NCBI GenBank assembly: GCA_004357505.1
Contig: SMWC01000057.1
Span: 1-26,126 of the forward strand
Direction: 5' to 3'
Length of the DNA: 26,126 bases
Origin: Gammaproteobacteria bacterium
GTDB taxonomy: Bacteria > Pseudomonadota > Gammaproteobacteria > Steroidobacterales > Rariloculaceae
A program made the position numbers and the translations under genes. This document shows, piece by piece, positions 15,698 through 23,190 of this stretch. How positions within the stretch are numbered: the stretch's first letter is position 1; the number at the start of each line of letters is the position of its first letter. The notes beneath the pieces were generated by a model. It worked only from the letters and a program-made list of their open reading frames with translations. It made no database searches and was not told where the DNA came from.

Positions 15698-18600
15698 CTA
15701 ATGAAAGTCTCTGGATTGAGCAGGCAAAGAGCCCAATAAGGCGCTGTGATCATAGAGCCGATCAGCCACCACATGGACCACTTCGCCCTCCTTTTGCACG
15801 TGGCCCTTAACTCCCAGCAGGGTCGCCCCGAGTAAGATAGATCGCTGACTCTTCGCTAGGCGCTCCCAGACCACCAGATTGAGATACCCGGTTTCGTCCT
15901 CGATGGTGACGAAGGTGACGCCTGCAGCACTGGATGGGCGTTGACGTGTAATGACGAGACCCGCTACATAAGTAGCCGTACCGTGCGCAAGCTCAGTGAC
16001 CAAGCTTGCCTGTTCAATGTGCATGGCAATGAGGCGCGTTCGCAATAACGCAAGAGGATGACGACCGAGAGTAAAACCTAAATGACGATAATCCGCGGCG
16101 ATGTTCTGCCCTTCAGTCGGGATCCTCAACAGGGGGGTTCCTTCAGGAATACGAATCTGGGGGAAAAGCGGTGTTGGTTTCTGCACACCTGCTATATCCC
16201 AGCGGGCACGATGTCGATTTGTTGCCAGAGATTTTAGCGCGCCACTGGCAGCCAACACGTTAAGATCTTTGCGGCCAAGCCCCGTTTGCTCCGCAAGGTC
16301 CTGGATATTGGTGAACCCGTGCGTACGTCGGGCCCCTATCACTTGCTCGGCCCCAGCGGCCGACAAACCCTTAACCAGATGAAGACCCAAGCGCAGAACC
16401 GGATCTCCGTGCGTGTTGCGTTCCAGTGTCGAGTCCCAGTCGCTAGAGTAGATATCTACGGGCCTCACCTCCACACCATCCTTCCGCGCCGAGCGTATTA
16501 GTTGAGCTGGGGCGTAAAAACCCATGGGCTGACTGTTGAGCAAAGCGCAAAAGAAAACTGCGGGTTCGTGACATTTGAGCCAGGCAGACACATAGACCAA
16601 AAGCGCAAAACTCGCTGCGTGGGATTCCGGAAATCCGTATTCCCCAAATCCCTTGATCTGTTTGAATATCCGCTCGGCAAACTCCCCCGTGTAGCCACGA
16701 TCCAGCATGCCCTGAATTAGACGCTGTTCAAACCGCTCCAGGCCACCACCACGGCGCCAGGCGGCCATAGCCCGGCGCAAATCATCAGCTTCTCCCGGCG
16801 TGAACCCTGCCGCAACCACGGCCAGCTTCATGACCTGCTCTTGAAAAATCGGCACCCCCAGAGTGCGTTTCAATACCTGCTCGACCTGGGGACTCGGATA
16901 ACTCACAGGCTCTTTGCCATCACGTCGTCTGAGATAAGGATGCACCATGCCCCCTTGAATCGGTCCTGGCCGGATAATGGCCACTTCAATCACAAGATCG
17001 TAATAACATTTAGGCTTAAGCCTGGGCAGCATCGCCATTTGAGCGCGCGACTCGATCTGAAAAACCCCGACCGTGTCAGCCCTGGAAATCATCTCATAAA
17101 CAGCAGGATCCTCGGGTGGTAGATTGCTCATACTGAGTTCCCGGCCATAGAAAGCCTGGATTAGATCGAAGCTACGACGGATCGCACTTAATATGCCCAA
17201 CCCGAGCACATCCACCTTTAACAATCCTAGTTCTTCCAGGTCATTCTTGTCCCACTGGATGACGGTACGGTTCGGCATGGCAGCGTTTTCAATGGGCGCT
17301 AACTCACTCAAGATCCCTTGAGAGATGACGAATCCACCCACATGTTGAGAGAGATGCCTCGGAAACCCAATCAAAGCACTGACAAGAGTCAACAAACGAT
17401 GAACCACGGGACTGGCTGGATCGAGGCCGGCTTCCCTCACTCGCTCCGAACCGATTTGTCGGCCGTCACCCCGCTGCAGGGACTTGGCAAGCGCGTTCAC
17501 CTGGAGTTCATCAAGCCCTAAAGCCTTGCCTACATCCCGTACGGCGCTCCTGGCTCGATAGCTAATCACGGTTGCCGCTAGTGCGGCTCGTTCACGTGAA
17601 TACTTCTTGTAGATATATTGAATGACCTCCTCGCGCCGCTCGTGTTCAAAATCTACATCGATGTCCGGAGGCTCATTCCGTTCCTTAGAAATAAATCGCT
17701 CCATGAGCATTTCCATGCGAGCAGGATCTACCTCCGTGATCCCTAAGCAGTAACAAACAGCGGAATTAGCGGCAGAACCGCGCCCTTGGCAGAGTATGTG
17801 TTCGCTACGTGCAAACTGAACGATATCGTGGACCGTAAGAAAATAAGGCTCATAGCAGAGCTCTGCGATGAGTTCGAGCTCATGTTCAATGAGCTTCAGC
17901 ACTTTGTCCGGCGCACCATGTGGCCAACGCCAGCGCATACCTTTCTCGGTAAGCGCACGAAGATGACTCGCGGGGGTTTCTCCAACGGGGATGAGATCAT
18001 GAGGATATTCATAGCGCAACTCATCCAATGAAAAATGGATACGCTCGGTAATAGCCAATGTTTCCTTCAAAAGTTCCACGGGATAACCACGAGCAAGTGC
18101 CTCAAGTGATCTCAAAAAACGTTCCCCGTTGGGATAGAGTTCGAAGCCTGCTCTCTCCAATGGCACCTTGAGCCGAATAGCCGTCACAGTGTCTTGGAGC
18201 CTTCGTCGCTCACGACAGTGCATGTGCACGTTCCCGCTAGCGACCATCGGTATACCAAGCACCTTCGCTGTCTTAGTCCAGACTTTCAGCAAATGTCGAT
18301 CCTGCCCATTCACCAATAGCTCTGTCGCCAACCAGACTCGATCGGGGAAACTTTCTTTAACCCAAGCACCCTGACTAAGATCGGGATCCTCTGCAGGCAA
18401 CCACAAAATGAGGTTCTCCGAGGACCCTAAGCACCGGCTGACATCATCCCTGGTCAAGTGATAGGAGCCTTTGTCAGCCGCTCTCCGGCCGCAACTGATC
18501 AGCGCTGTAAGCGCCCCGTAGGCTTTACGATCGGCAGCGAGAACAACCATCTTCAAATCGTTATCGAGTTTGAATTCACTACCGATAATGAGTTGCAACG

Positions 18601-18796
18601 GCAACTTGCGAGCGACAGAATGGGCACGAACGACGCCGGCCAGTGAGCACTCATCGGTCAAAGCGAGACCCGAGTATCCTAATTCAGCGGCCCGCTTTAC
18701 TTGCTCTTCCGGATGAGACGCGCCACGAAGAAAAGTAAAGTTACTAAGACAATGCAGCTCCGCATAACGAAGCATTCCATTAGCCGAAAATTCCAT
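15698..18796 (-). CDS. dnaE2: Error-prone DNA polymerase DnaE2/ImuC
   Basis: C-family DNA polymerase, the catalytic subunit of the SOS-inducible ImuA-ImuB-DnaE2 mutasome that copies past DNA lesions. Domains in order: N-terminal PHP domain (opening YAELHCLSNFTFLRGASHPE), the palm with catalytic aspartates in PDIDVDF (D378 and D380, with D382), fingers and helix-hairpin-helix regions, and a C-terminal OB fold (from TYVAGLVITRQRP, with VTFVTIEDETGYLNLVVW). The short C-terminus and 1032-aa length separate it from replicative DnaE (~1160 aa). The ATG at 18796 overlaps imuB by 17 bases; a second in-frame ATG at 18775 starts closer to the usual N-terminus and is equally possible. Last gene of the lexA-imuA-imuB-dnaE2 operon, convergent with gspF. 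Confidence 0.97.
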   Translation of the reverse strand: MEFSANGMLRYAELHCLSNFTFLRGASHPEEQVKRAAELGYSGLALTDECSLAGVVRAHSVARKLPLQLIIGSEFKLDNDLKMVVLAADRKAYGALTALISCGRRAADKGSYHLTRDDVSRCLGSSENLILWLPAEDPDLSQGAWVKESFPDRVWLATELLVNGQDRHLLKVWTKTAKVLGIPMVASGNVHMHCRERRRLQDTVTAIRLKVPLERAGFELYPNGERFLRSLEALARGYPVELLKETLAITERIHFSLDELRYEYPHDLIPVGETPASHLRALTEKGMRWRWPHGAPDKVLKLIEHELELIAELCYEPYFLTVHDIVQFARSEHILCQGRGSAANSAVCYCLGITEVDPARMEMLMERFISKERNEPPDIDVDFEHERREEVIQYIYKKYSRERAALAATVISYRARSAVRDVGKALGLDELQVNALAKSLQRGDGRQIGSERVREAGLDPASPVVHRLLTLVSALIGFPRHLSQHVGGFVISQGILSELAPIENAAMPNRTVIQWDKNDLEELGLLKVDVLGLGILSAIRRSFDLIQAFYGRELSMSNLPPEDPAVYEMISRADTVGVFQIESRAQMAMLPRLKPKCYYDLVIEVAIIRPGPIQGGMVHPYLRRRDGKEPVSYPSPQVEQVLKRTLGVPIFQEQVMKLAVVAAGFTPGEADDLRRAMAAWRRGGGLERFEQRLIQGMLDRGYTGEFAERIFKQIKGFGEYGFPESHAASFALLVYVSAWLKCHEPAVFFCALLNSQPMGFYAPAQLIRSARKDGVEVRPVDIYSSDWDSTLERNTHGDPVLRLGLHLVKGLSAAGAEQVIGARRTHGFTNIQDLAEQTGLGRKDLNVLAASGALKSLATNRHRARWDIAGVQKPTPLFPQIRIPEGTPLLRIPTEGQNIAADYRHLGFTLGRHPLALLRTRLIAMHIEQASLVTELAHGTATYVAGLVITRQRPSSAAGVTFVTIEDETGYLNLVVWERLAKSQRSILLGATLLGVKGHVQKEGEVVHVVADRLYDHSALLGSLPAQSRDFH

Positions 18797-20189
18797 GGAG
18801 ATACCAGTTTCGATCTGCGCAACGGTTCTGATAAATCCACAGCTTCTCGCCTTTACTATTTGCAGCCATGTAGTAATCCCTGCTGATATCTTCGCCGCTC
18901 CACCACCCCGCTTCTATCCGCTCAGGACCAGACAGCGTTTGCAAAGGTTCTCGTCCGTGGTAACGGGGAAAGCCGCCGGCAGTACTGAGTAATGACAGCG
19001 GCCTGGGCAATATCCAAAGTGGCCGATGATGCGCCCAGGGAGAAATCACTGCAGCACCGGGACTTGTTTGCGAGAACAAATCAACCGATTTTTCCCATGC
19101 CGCCTCAGGCCGATGTTCTTTCACGAGGCTGATACCGTAAATGCGTGTTGCTCCTAAACGCCCTCGCAAACGTTCTACTAATCTATCGATGCTCTCTTCA
19201 CGCCCCGGCTGGGCAGAGTCTCTGAATAGTGTCGCATTATGCTCGACCGCGGCTTCAACGCGCCCAGTTCTCAATGCCAACGCAATAACAGGAGCGGGCA
19301 GGAAAATTTGCTCCAATCTGTCTAGGAAGAGTCTCAAGAATCTCTCCCGATCCTGGGTAAGACCTACCAGTTTGATACGTTCCACCGTCGCCGAACGATG
19401 CAGGTGCCGGAAGACGATTTCAAAACTCTCTATTCCAATCTGACGCTTACGCAAAACCTTGACGAGATCTTCAATGAGGTTTCCTCCCGCACAAGCGAGA
19501 GCAACCGGATCAGTAATTTCATCAGGAAATTCGAGCACAGAACTCAGGCGCTGAGATGGTCGAAACTCGGGCCACGGGTCATATCCCCCTAGAGACTGGT
19601 CTAACTGAAGGAGATATTGCCGGCCTATCCGCCTAATAAAACCATCGCGCGGTAAACGCAGGCAATCACCAATGGTCTGTAGGCCCATACTCTGGAGAGA
19701 TGATTGAGTGCTTTCAGGCCAACCTGTCACGCTTAAAGGAAGCGCGCTCAAGCTTCCCACCAATTTTTCTGGAAGACGAACATCGTGATTCCTATGACGT
19801 ACCAGCCAGAGCGCAGCAAGTGCTGTTGGTGCTGCGCACAGATAAGCCGTGATTTGTCGGCGCTCGAATTCTGCCCGTAATGCCTCCTTAATAGTCTCGA
19901 GCCCGCCAAATAACTTGAGACTCCCATTTACTTCCATAAGAAATTCTTGGGGAGGCGCAAGACTTACAGAAGATGTGAATTGCCGGGCCCACCCGGCTAA
20001 TGCCTCTAGAGCAGGCTCGTGAGGATCAGAATCAGGTAGTGATCCCAGGGCTATTTTTGGCAGGTGGACCGCAATCCATAGTTTGCTTGCACGGAGTTTG
20101 TTTGAGCGAGGTTCGCAAAAAACGGAGTCACGAGGAGAGGATGACGATTCTCCGGTCAACAGAGATAGTGGGTTGAGAGCCTGGGTCAT
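18780..20189 (-). CDS. imuB: ImuB, catalytically inactive Y-family polymerase homologue
   Basis: Y-family polymerase-like protein that acts as the mutasome hub; in studied species it binds the beta clamp, ImuA and DnaE2 but does not polymerise. The N-terminal fold shows LWIAVHLPKIALGSLPD where active Y-family enzymes have acidic metal ligands; no such Asp is seen at that strand, consistent with loss of activity. A helix-hairpin-helix-like region (GLQTIGDCLRLPRDGFIRRIG) and the little-finger region follow. The C-terminus ends in NWYLHGIFG, a typical ImuB tail. Length 469 aa. About 40 N-terminal residues before LWIAVHLP are poorly conserved, so translation might begin later, but no internal start stands out. 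It is six bases downstream of imuA and overlaps dnaE2. Confidence 0.94.
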   Translation of the reverse strand: MTQALNPLSLLTGESSSSPRDSVFCEPRSNKLRASKLWIAVHLPKIALGSLPDSDPHEPALEALAGWARQFTSSVSLAPPQEFLMEVNGSLKLFGGLETIKEALRAEFERRQITAYLCAAPTALAALWLVRHRNHDVRLPEKLVGSLSALPLSVTGWPESTQSSLQSMGLQTIGDCLRLPRDGFIRRIGRQYLLQLDQSLGGYDPWPEFRPSQRLSSVLEFPDEITDPVALACAGGNLIEDLVKVLRKRQIGIESFEIVFRHLHRSATVERIKLVGLTQDRERFLRLFLDRLEQIFLPAPVIALALRTGRVEAAVEHNATLFRDSAQPGREESIDRLVERLRGRLGATRIYGISLVKEHRPEAAWEKSVDLFSQTSPGAAVISPWAHHRPLWILPRPLSLLSTAGGFPRYHGREPLQTLSGPERIEAGWWSGEDISRDYYMAANSKGEKLWIYQNRCADRNWYLHGIFG

Positions 20190-20195
20190 AGCAAG

Positions 20196-20858
20196 CTACC
20201 GCCACTCGGCGTCTCCCGCATCGCTGCAACGGATACGGATCACCCCGGGACGCCCGCCACGGCATTTCAGTATCTCAACCCGGGTCATTTCTCCTTCCCG
20301 TAGAAGTTGTAATTTAAGCGCCGCCGGTGATCTCTGTCGCAACGCCGTTTTGGGGCGAAAAAGCACCGCCCAGCAACACCCTTCCTCGGCAGCCAGTTGC
20401 AGACGCCTTAAGGCTGTCTCATCCGCAGACTGAACCCAGGCCAATACGACAGCACACGAGCCGGCACGCAAGGCTTGCTCCATAGCCCAGAGACTGTCCT
20501 GATGACTTGGCGCTGCATGCACGAACAACATGCGGGTCAAATCGATGCCATGCCTGCTCAAAGCAGGGGCATAGGGAATAAAAGGCGGCGCAACCCAGAG
20601 AATCCAACGCGCAGCTAACCCTAGACCCTGAGGCCGGCTTAAGCGGGCCAGGACCGGCATTAAGAGGCTCAGCTCACCAATACCGTAGCTCGCCAATACG
20701 ATCTCTGTCAGGGTCGCCGTAGGCCAACCACCCCCAGGCAGGTGATCATCTAATTCCTTAAACCCCGTCGAATGAACGATGTTGGGGGACTGGCTGTCCG
20801 CTCCCTGCCAAATATGCGGGTGATTGATTAATTTTTCGATACTCACGATGGTGGGCAT
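20196..20858 (-). CDS. imuA: ImuA, RecA-like translesion synthesis accessory protein
   Basis: Accessory protein of the ImuA-ImuB-DnaE2 mutasome, distantly related to RecA/SulA. It contains the family's opening HSTGFKELDDHLPGGGWP, then TLTEIVLASYGIGELSLLMP, where a RecA Walker A would be but with the nucleotide-binding Lys-Thr replaced, and LWVAPPFIPYAPALSRHGID. Also typical are RMLFVHAAPSHQDSLWAMEQ and the WVQSADETALRRLQLAAEEG stretch. Length 220 aa. It begins 27 bases after the lexA stop, with no strong ribosome-binding site. Its ATG lies inside a perfect 7-bp inverted repeat, so its expression may depend on ribosomes arriving from lexA. The identification is supported both by sequence and by operon position. 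Confidence 0.92.
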   Translation of the reverse strand: MPTIVSIEKLINHPHIWQGADSQSPNIVHSTGFKELDDHLPGGGWPTATLTEIVLASYGIGELSLLMPVLARLSRPQGLGLAARWILWVAPPFIPYAPALSRHGIDLTRMLFVHAAPSHQDSLWAMEQALRAGSCAVVLAWVQSADETALRRLQLAAEEGCCWAVLFRPKTALRQRSPAALKLQLLREGEMTRVEILKCRGGRPGVIRIRCSDAGDAEWR

Positions 20859-20871
20859 TGCTCTGCAATGC
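20855..20871. repeat. Perfect inverted repeat over the imuA start codon
   Basis: GCATTGC, three bases, GCAATGC: a 7-bp perfect stem whose arm includes the imuA ATG (20856-20858 on the minus strand). On the plus strand the repeat is followed at once by TTTGTTTTT, giving the appearance of an intrinsic terminator for RNA antisense to dnaE2-imuB-imuA. On the mRNA strand it could mask the start codon. Confidence 0.5.
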
Positions 20872-20885
20872 TTTGTTTTTATTCT

Positions 20886-21494
20886 CTATATAGTGTTCCT
20901 AATCACGCCCACCACCACACCTTCTATAGTCAGAGACTGTTCCCTGAGATCTATCTGGATAGGTTTAAAGTCCGGGTTCTCCGGCATCAACCAAACCTGA
21001 TGCCCTTCCTGACGGTAGCGCTTAACCGTGACCTCATCTTCCAAGCGGGCGACAATGATTTGCCGATTCCTCACCTCGGGTGAACGATGCACCGCCACTA
21101 AATCGCCATCCAATATGCCTGCATCCCGCATACTCATGCCCTGCACTCGGAGCAGGAAATGCGGCTCAGCGCTAAAAATTCCCGGATCGATCTGATAACG
21201 GGCTTCAATATGCTCCTCGGCAAGAATGGGCTGTCCTGCGGCAACTCTTCCTACTAATGGCAAGCCGAGCTGCTCCCGTATAGCGTCCTTGAGCCGGATA
21301 CCCCGAGAAATGCCCGGCAACAACTCGATTGCACCCTTACGTTCCAGGGCTCGTAGATGCTCCTCAGCGGCATTCACGGAACGAAAACCCAGCACCTTGG
21401 CAATCTCGGCCCGGGTGGGCGGCATGCCAGTTTCTCTTATAATCCTTTGAATTAAAAGTAAAATTTGTTGCTGTCTGGGAGTGAGATGCTGCAT
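20886..21494 (-). CDS. lexA: LexA repressor (SOS response)
   Basis: SOS repressor and self-cleaving serine protease. The N-terminal winged helix contains TRAEIAKVLGFRSVNAAEEH, whose Ser39, Asn41, Ala42, Glu44 and Glu45 are the residues that read CTGT half-sites in E. coli LexA. The C-terminal domain shows the cleavage site Ala86-Gly87 (GRVAAGQP), nucleophile Ser121 (QGMSMRDAG) and general base Lys158 (EVTVKRY), each two positions later than in E. coli. Length 202 aa, the same as E. coli LexA. It heads the lexA-imuA-imuB-dnaE2 operon and is preceded by two LexA boxes, so it should repress itself and the mutasome genes. Any other lexA copy would lie outside the window. Confidence 0.97.
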   Translation of the reverse strand: MQHLTPRQQQILLLIQRIIRETGMPPTRAEIAKVLGFRSVNAAEEHLRALERKGAIELLPGISRGIRLKDAIREQLGLPLVGRVAAGQPILAEEHIEARYQIDPGIFSAEPHFLLRVQGMSMRDAGILDGDLVAVHRSPEVRNRQIIVARLEDEVTVKRYRQEGHQVWLMPENPDFKPIQIDLREQSLTIEGVVVGVIRNTI

Positions 21495-21502
21495 GTCGAT
21501 GA

Positions 21503-21518
21503 CTGTATATAAAACCAG
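21503..21518. promoter_or_regulatory. LexA box, start-proximal
   Basis: CTGT-N8-CCAG, one mismatch to the CTGT-N8-ACAG consensus, with an A/T-rich centre (ATATAAAA). It lies nine bases before the lexA start codon, downstream of the predicted transcription start. Confidence 0.75.
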
Positions 21519-21521
21519 TTA

Positions 21522-21537
21522 CTGATACTATATACAG
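21522..21537. promoter_or_regulatory. LexA box, promoter-proximal
   Basis: CTGA-N8-ACAG, one mismatch to consensus, centre TACTATAT. It covers the predicted -10 element of lexA and begins 19 bases from the start of the other box, an arrangement close to the tandem operators (21 bp apart) of E. coli lexA. Confidence 0.75.
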
Positions 21538-21554
21538 TCCCTCGTTGAGGTCAA
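21527..21554 (-). promoter_or_regulatory. SOS-controlled promoter of lexA-imuA-imuB-dnaE2
   Basis: On the minus strand TTGACC (21554-21549) and TATAGT (21532-21527) are spaced by 16 bases, each matching consensus at 5 of 6 positions. The -10 lies inside a LexA box, as expected for a repressed SOS promoter. The leader would be about 26 nt. Confidence 0.65.
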
Positions 21555-21710
21555 CCGTTAGCCCCAAAGAAGCGTTACCTCAACCCCACAGAGTCGTCGC
21601 AAAGACGACCCTGCGCAGACGGACAACAACTTGGCCAGAAGACGCGGCCCTGCGGTTCGTAGATTTACCGAAGCACATTGTTTTTATGGCAACATAGATT
21701 GCCTTCTTAA

Positions 21711-21739
21711 TTGCAGTGTTGGGCGCTTTAGGAAATAAT
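21711..21739 (+). promoter_or_regulatory. Weak promoter candidate for the Lpp-like gene
   Basis: TTGCAG (21711-21716) and AATAAT (21734-21739) have 17-base spacing; the -10 matches 5 of 6 and the -35 only 3 of 6. The rest of the lexA-lipoprotein gap shows nothing else I recognise. Confidence 0.3.
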
Positions 21740-21774
21740 TGCGCCGGTTTGTCATTTCAGTCAGGGGAAACTCT

Positions 21775-22062
21775 ATGTTCAGAAAACTTCAGCTAGGCGC
21801 ACTCTTTGCCGTCCTGGCCATTGCCACTGGATGCGCAGCAACGATCACTGACGCGCAGCTTGAGGCGGTCCGGACAATCGCACGGAATGCTGAAAGCGCA
21901 GCAGAAGATGCCCAACGCCAGGCAGGTGAAGCGCGGGAAATGGCGTCAGGCGCTCAGAGTACCGCGAATCAAGCTCTCTCCGCAGCCAATGCAGCTCAAG
22001 CCTGCTGCGATGCGACCAATGAGAGAGTCGATCGCGTGTTCCTGGAAACGGTTGCGAAGTAA
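21775..22062 (+). CDS. Lpp/OprI-like alanine-zipper lipoprotein
   Basis: A 95-aa secreted lipoprotein. The signal peptide (MFRKLQLGALFAVLAIATGC) ends at a lipobox-like IATGC, predicting lipid-modified Cys20 and a 76-residue mature chain. That chain is one long alanine-rich heptad helix with many Ala, Gln, Glu and Arg residues, as in Braun lipoprotein Lpp of E. coli and OprI of Pseudomonas. It ends in ETVAK; a C-terminal Lys is the residue joined to peptidoglycan in Lpp. A Cys-Cys pair in QACCDATNERVDR is unusual. The ATG at 21775 is preceded by a CAGGGGAAA ribosome-binding site; an in-frame start at 21739 would put 12 extra residues before the signal peptide. A strong terminator follows. Family is inferred from architecture; exact membership is not certain. 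Confidence 0.85.
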   Translation: MFRKLQLGALFAVLAIATGCAATITDAQLEAVRTIARNAESAAEDAQRQAGEAREMASGAQSTANQALSAANAAQACCDATNERVDRVFLETVAK

Positions 22063-22083
22063 CGAACAACGCAGCGAATAGAT

Positions 22084-22116
22084 GCCGTTGGCACGTTTTG
22101 CCAACGGCGTTTTTTT
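22084..22116 (+). terminator. Intrinsic terminator of the Lpp-like gene
   Basis: A perfect 10-bp stem (GCCGTTGGCA/TGCCAACGGC, loop of five) is followed by one G and seven T. It starts 21 bases after the stop codon. On the minus strand there is no T-run after the hairpin, so it is not clearly bidirectional. Confidence 0.93.
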
Positions 22117-22165
22117 GTGTGATTGAAAACCGCTTAGACGAACGAAGCGGGTTGTGAATCGACCG

Positions 22166-23080
22166 TTACAGCAGACCGCCGGATGAAATAACCTCTGGAA
22201 TACCGCGAGCGTTTAAAACCACGCGCTCTGCCATTTTCCAATCGAAGTCGTTGCCTAGGCCTTCTTCGGTCGCCGCGATATAAGCACGCGTTAATTCGGT
22301 CATGATAGAAACCTCATCGCCCTGAAGTTTCTCGTCCAGAAGCGGGTGGGCCTCCAGATAGAAATCGGCTCCGCTTTGACCGAGTTTAATGGGTTGATTG
22401 ACAATCCGTACGGGTGTGCCGACCGGGACATCGTTATACAAGGACTCGATATCCTCGGGAAACATGCGAATGCAACCGTGGGTAACACGCATACCGACAC
22501 CGGCCGGCATGTTGGTGCCGTGGATCAGATAGCCCGGGATGGCGAGCCGCATCGCATGTTTGCCGAGCGGATTATCGGGGCCCGGCGGTACAACCGCCTC
22601 TAATGGCCTGTTCTGGGCAGCGTGCTCGTCACGAATCGATTGGGGTGGATACCAGGTCGGATTTTTTATCTTGCTGTAGACCTCGGTCAGCCCTAAGGGC
22701 GTACGCCACTCCATCCGACCAATACTGATGGGATGGGTAATGACACGACCCGAATCGCCATCGGGAAAATAGTAGAGTCTGAGTTCCGGGAGGTTGATCA
22801 CAATCCCTCTGCGGGGCGCCTGAGGAAGCACGAATCGGGTCGGCAAAATTATTTTTGTGCCCTTTCCCGGAATCCAGGGATCGACACCGGGATTAGCCTG
22901 AACCAACTCTTGGAATCCGAGGTCGTAGGCGCGGGCGATTTTGACGAATGTATCCTCATAGTTCGCTACGAGCACCGTGTTCTCACCGACGACGTGGCTA
23001 TCGGCCGAGAGCGGCAACTCAAGCGCAAGCGCCCTACCCGCCGCGGCGAGTAACACCAGTATTGCTAAGAGTCTGCCCAT
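22166..23080 (-). CDS. Periplasmic LysM/YkuD L,D-transpeptidase
   Basis: Secreted enzyme of the ErfK/YbiS/YcfS/YnhG family. Members use a catalytic Cys to make or transfer meso-diaminopimelate bonds in peptidoglycan, including attachment of Lpp. A signal peptide (MGRLLAILVLLAAAGRALA) is followed by a LysM-like domain (about residues 22-85, including YEDTFVKIARAYDLGFQELV and GKGTKIILPTR), then the YkuD catalytic domain. The catalytic block reads YLIHGTN, then GMRVTHGCIRM with Cys203 as nucleophile. The ATG at 23080 gives 304 aa with a clean signal sequence; an in-frame start at 23125 adds 15 residues. It converges on the Lpp-like gene 103 bases away, which suggests but does not prove that the lipoprotein is a substrate. 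Confidence 0.94.
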   Translation of the reverse strand: MGRLLAILVLLAAAGRALALELPLSADSHVVGENTVLVANYEDTFVKIARAYDLGFQELVQANPGVDPWIPGKGTKIILPTRFVLPQAPRRGIVINLPELRLYYFPDGDSGRVITHPISIGRMEWRTPLGLTEVYSKIKNPTWYPPQSIRDEHAAQNRPLEAVVPPGPDNPLGKHAMRLAIPGYLIHGTNMPAGVGMRVTHGCIRMFPEDIESLYNDVPVGTPVRIVNQPIKLGQSGADFYLEAHPLLDEKLQGDEVSIMTELTRAYIAATEEGLGNDFDWKMAERVVLNARGIPEVISSGGLL

Positions 23081-23190
23081 AGATTTGAATAGTATACACA
23101 TTAGCCGTGACGTAAGGATGCGCACTGGGTCATGAATCGGCTGACCTACAGCAGCAGCGCCCAGAGAGACTCAGTGTCCGTAGCAGTCAA

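Noticed and set aside
20859..20885. A separate LexA box before imuA
   Set aside because: No CTGT-N8-ACAG-like pair is present in the lexA-imuA spacer; imuA is better explained as part of the lexA transcript.
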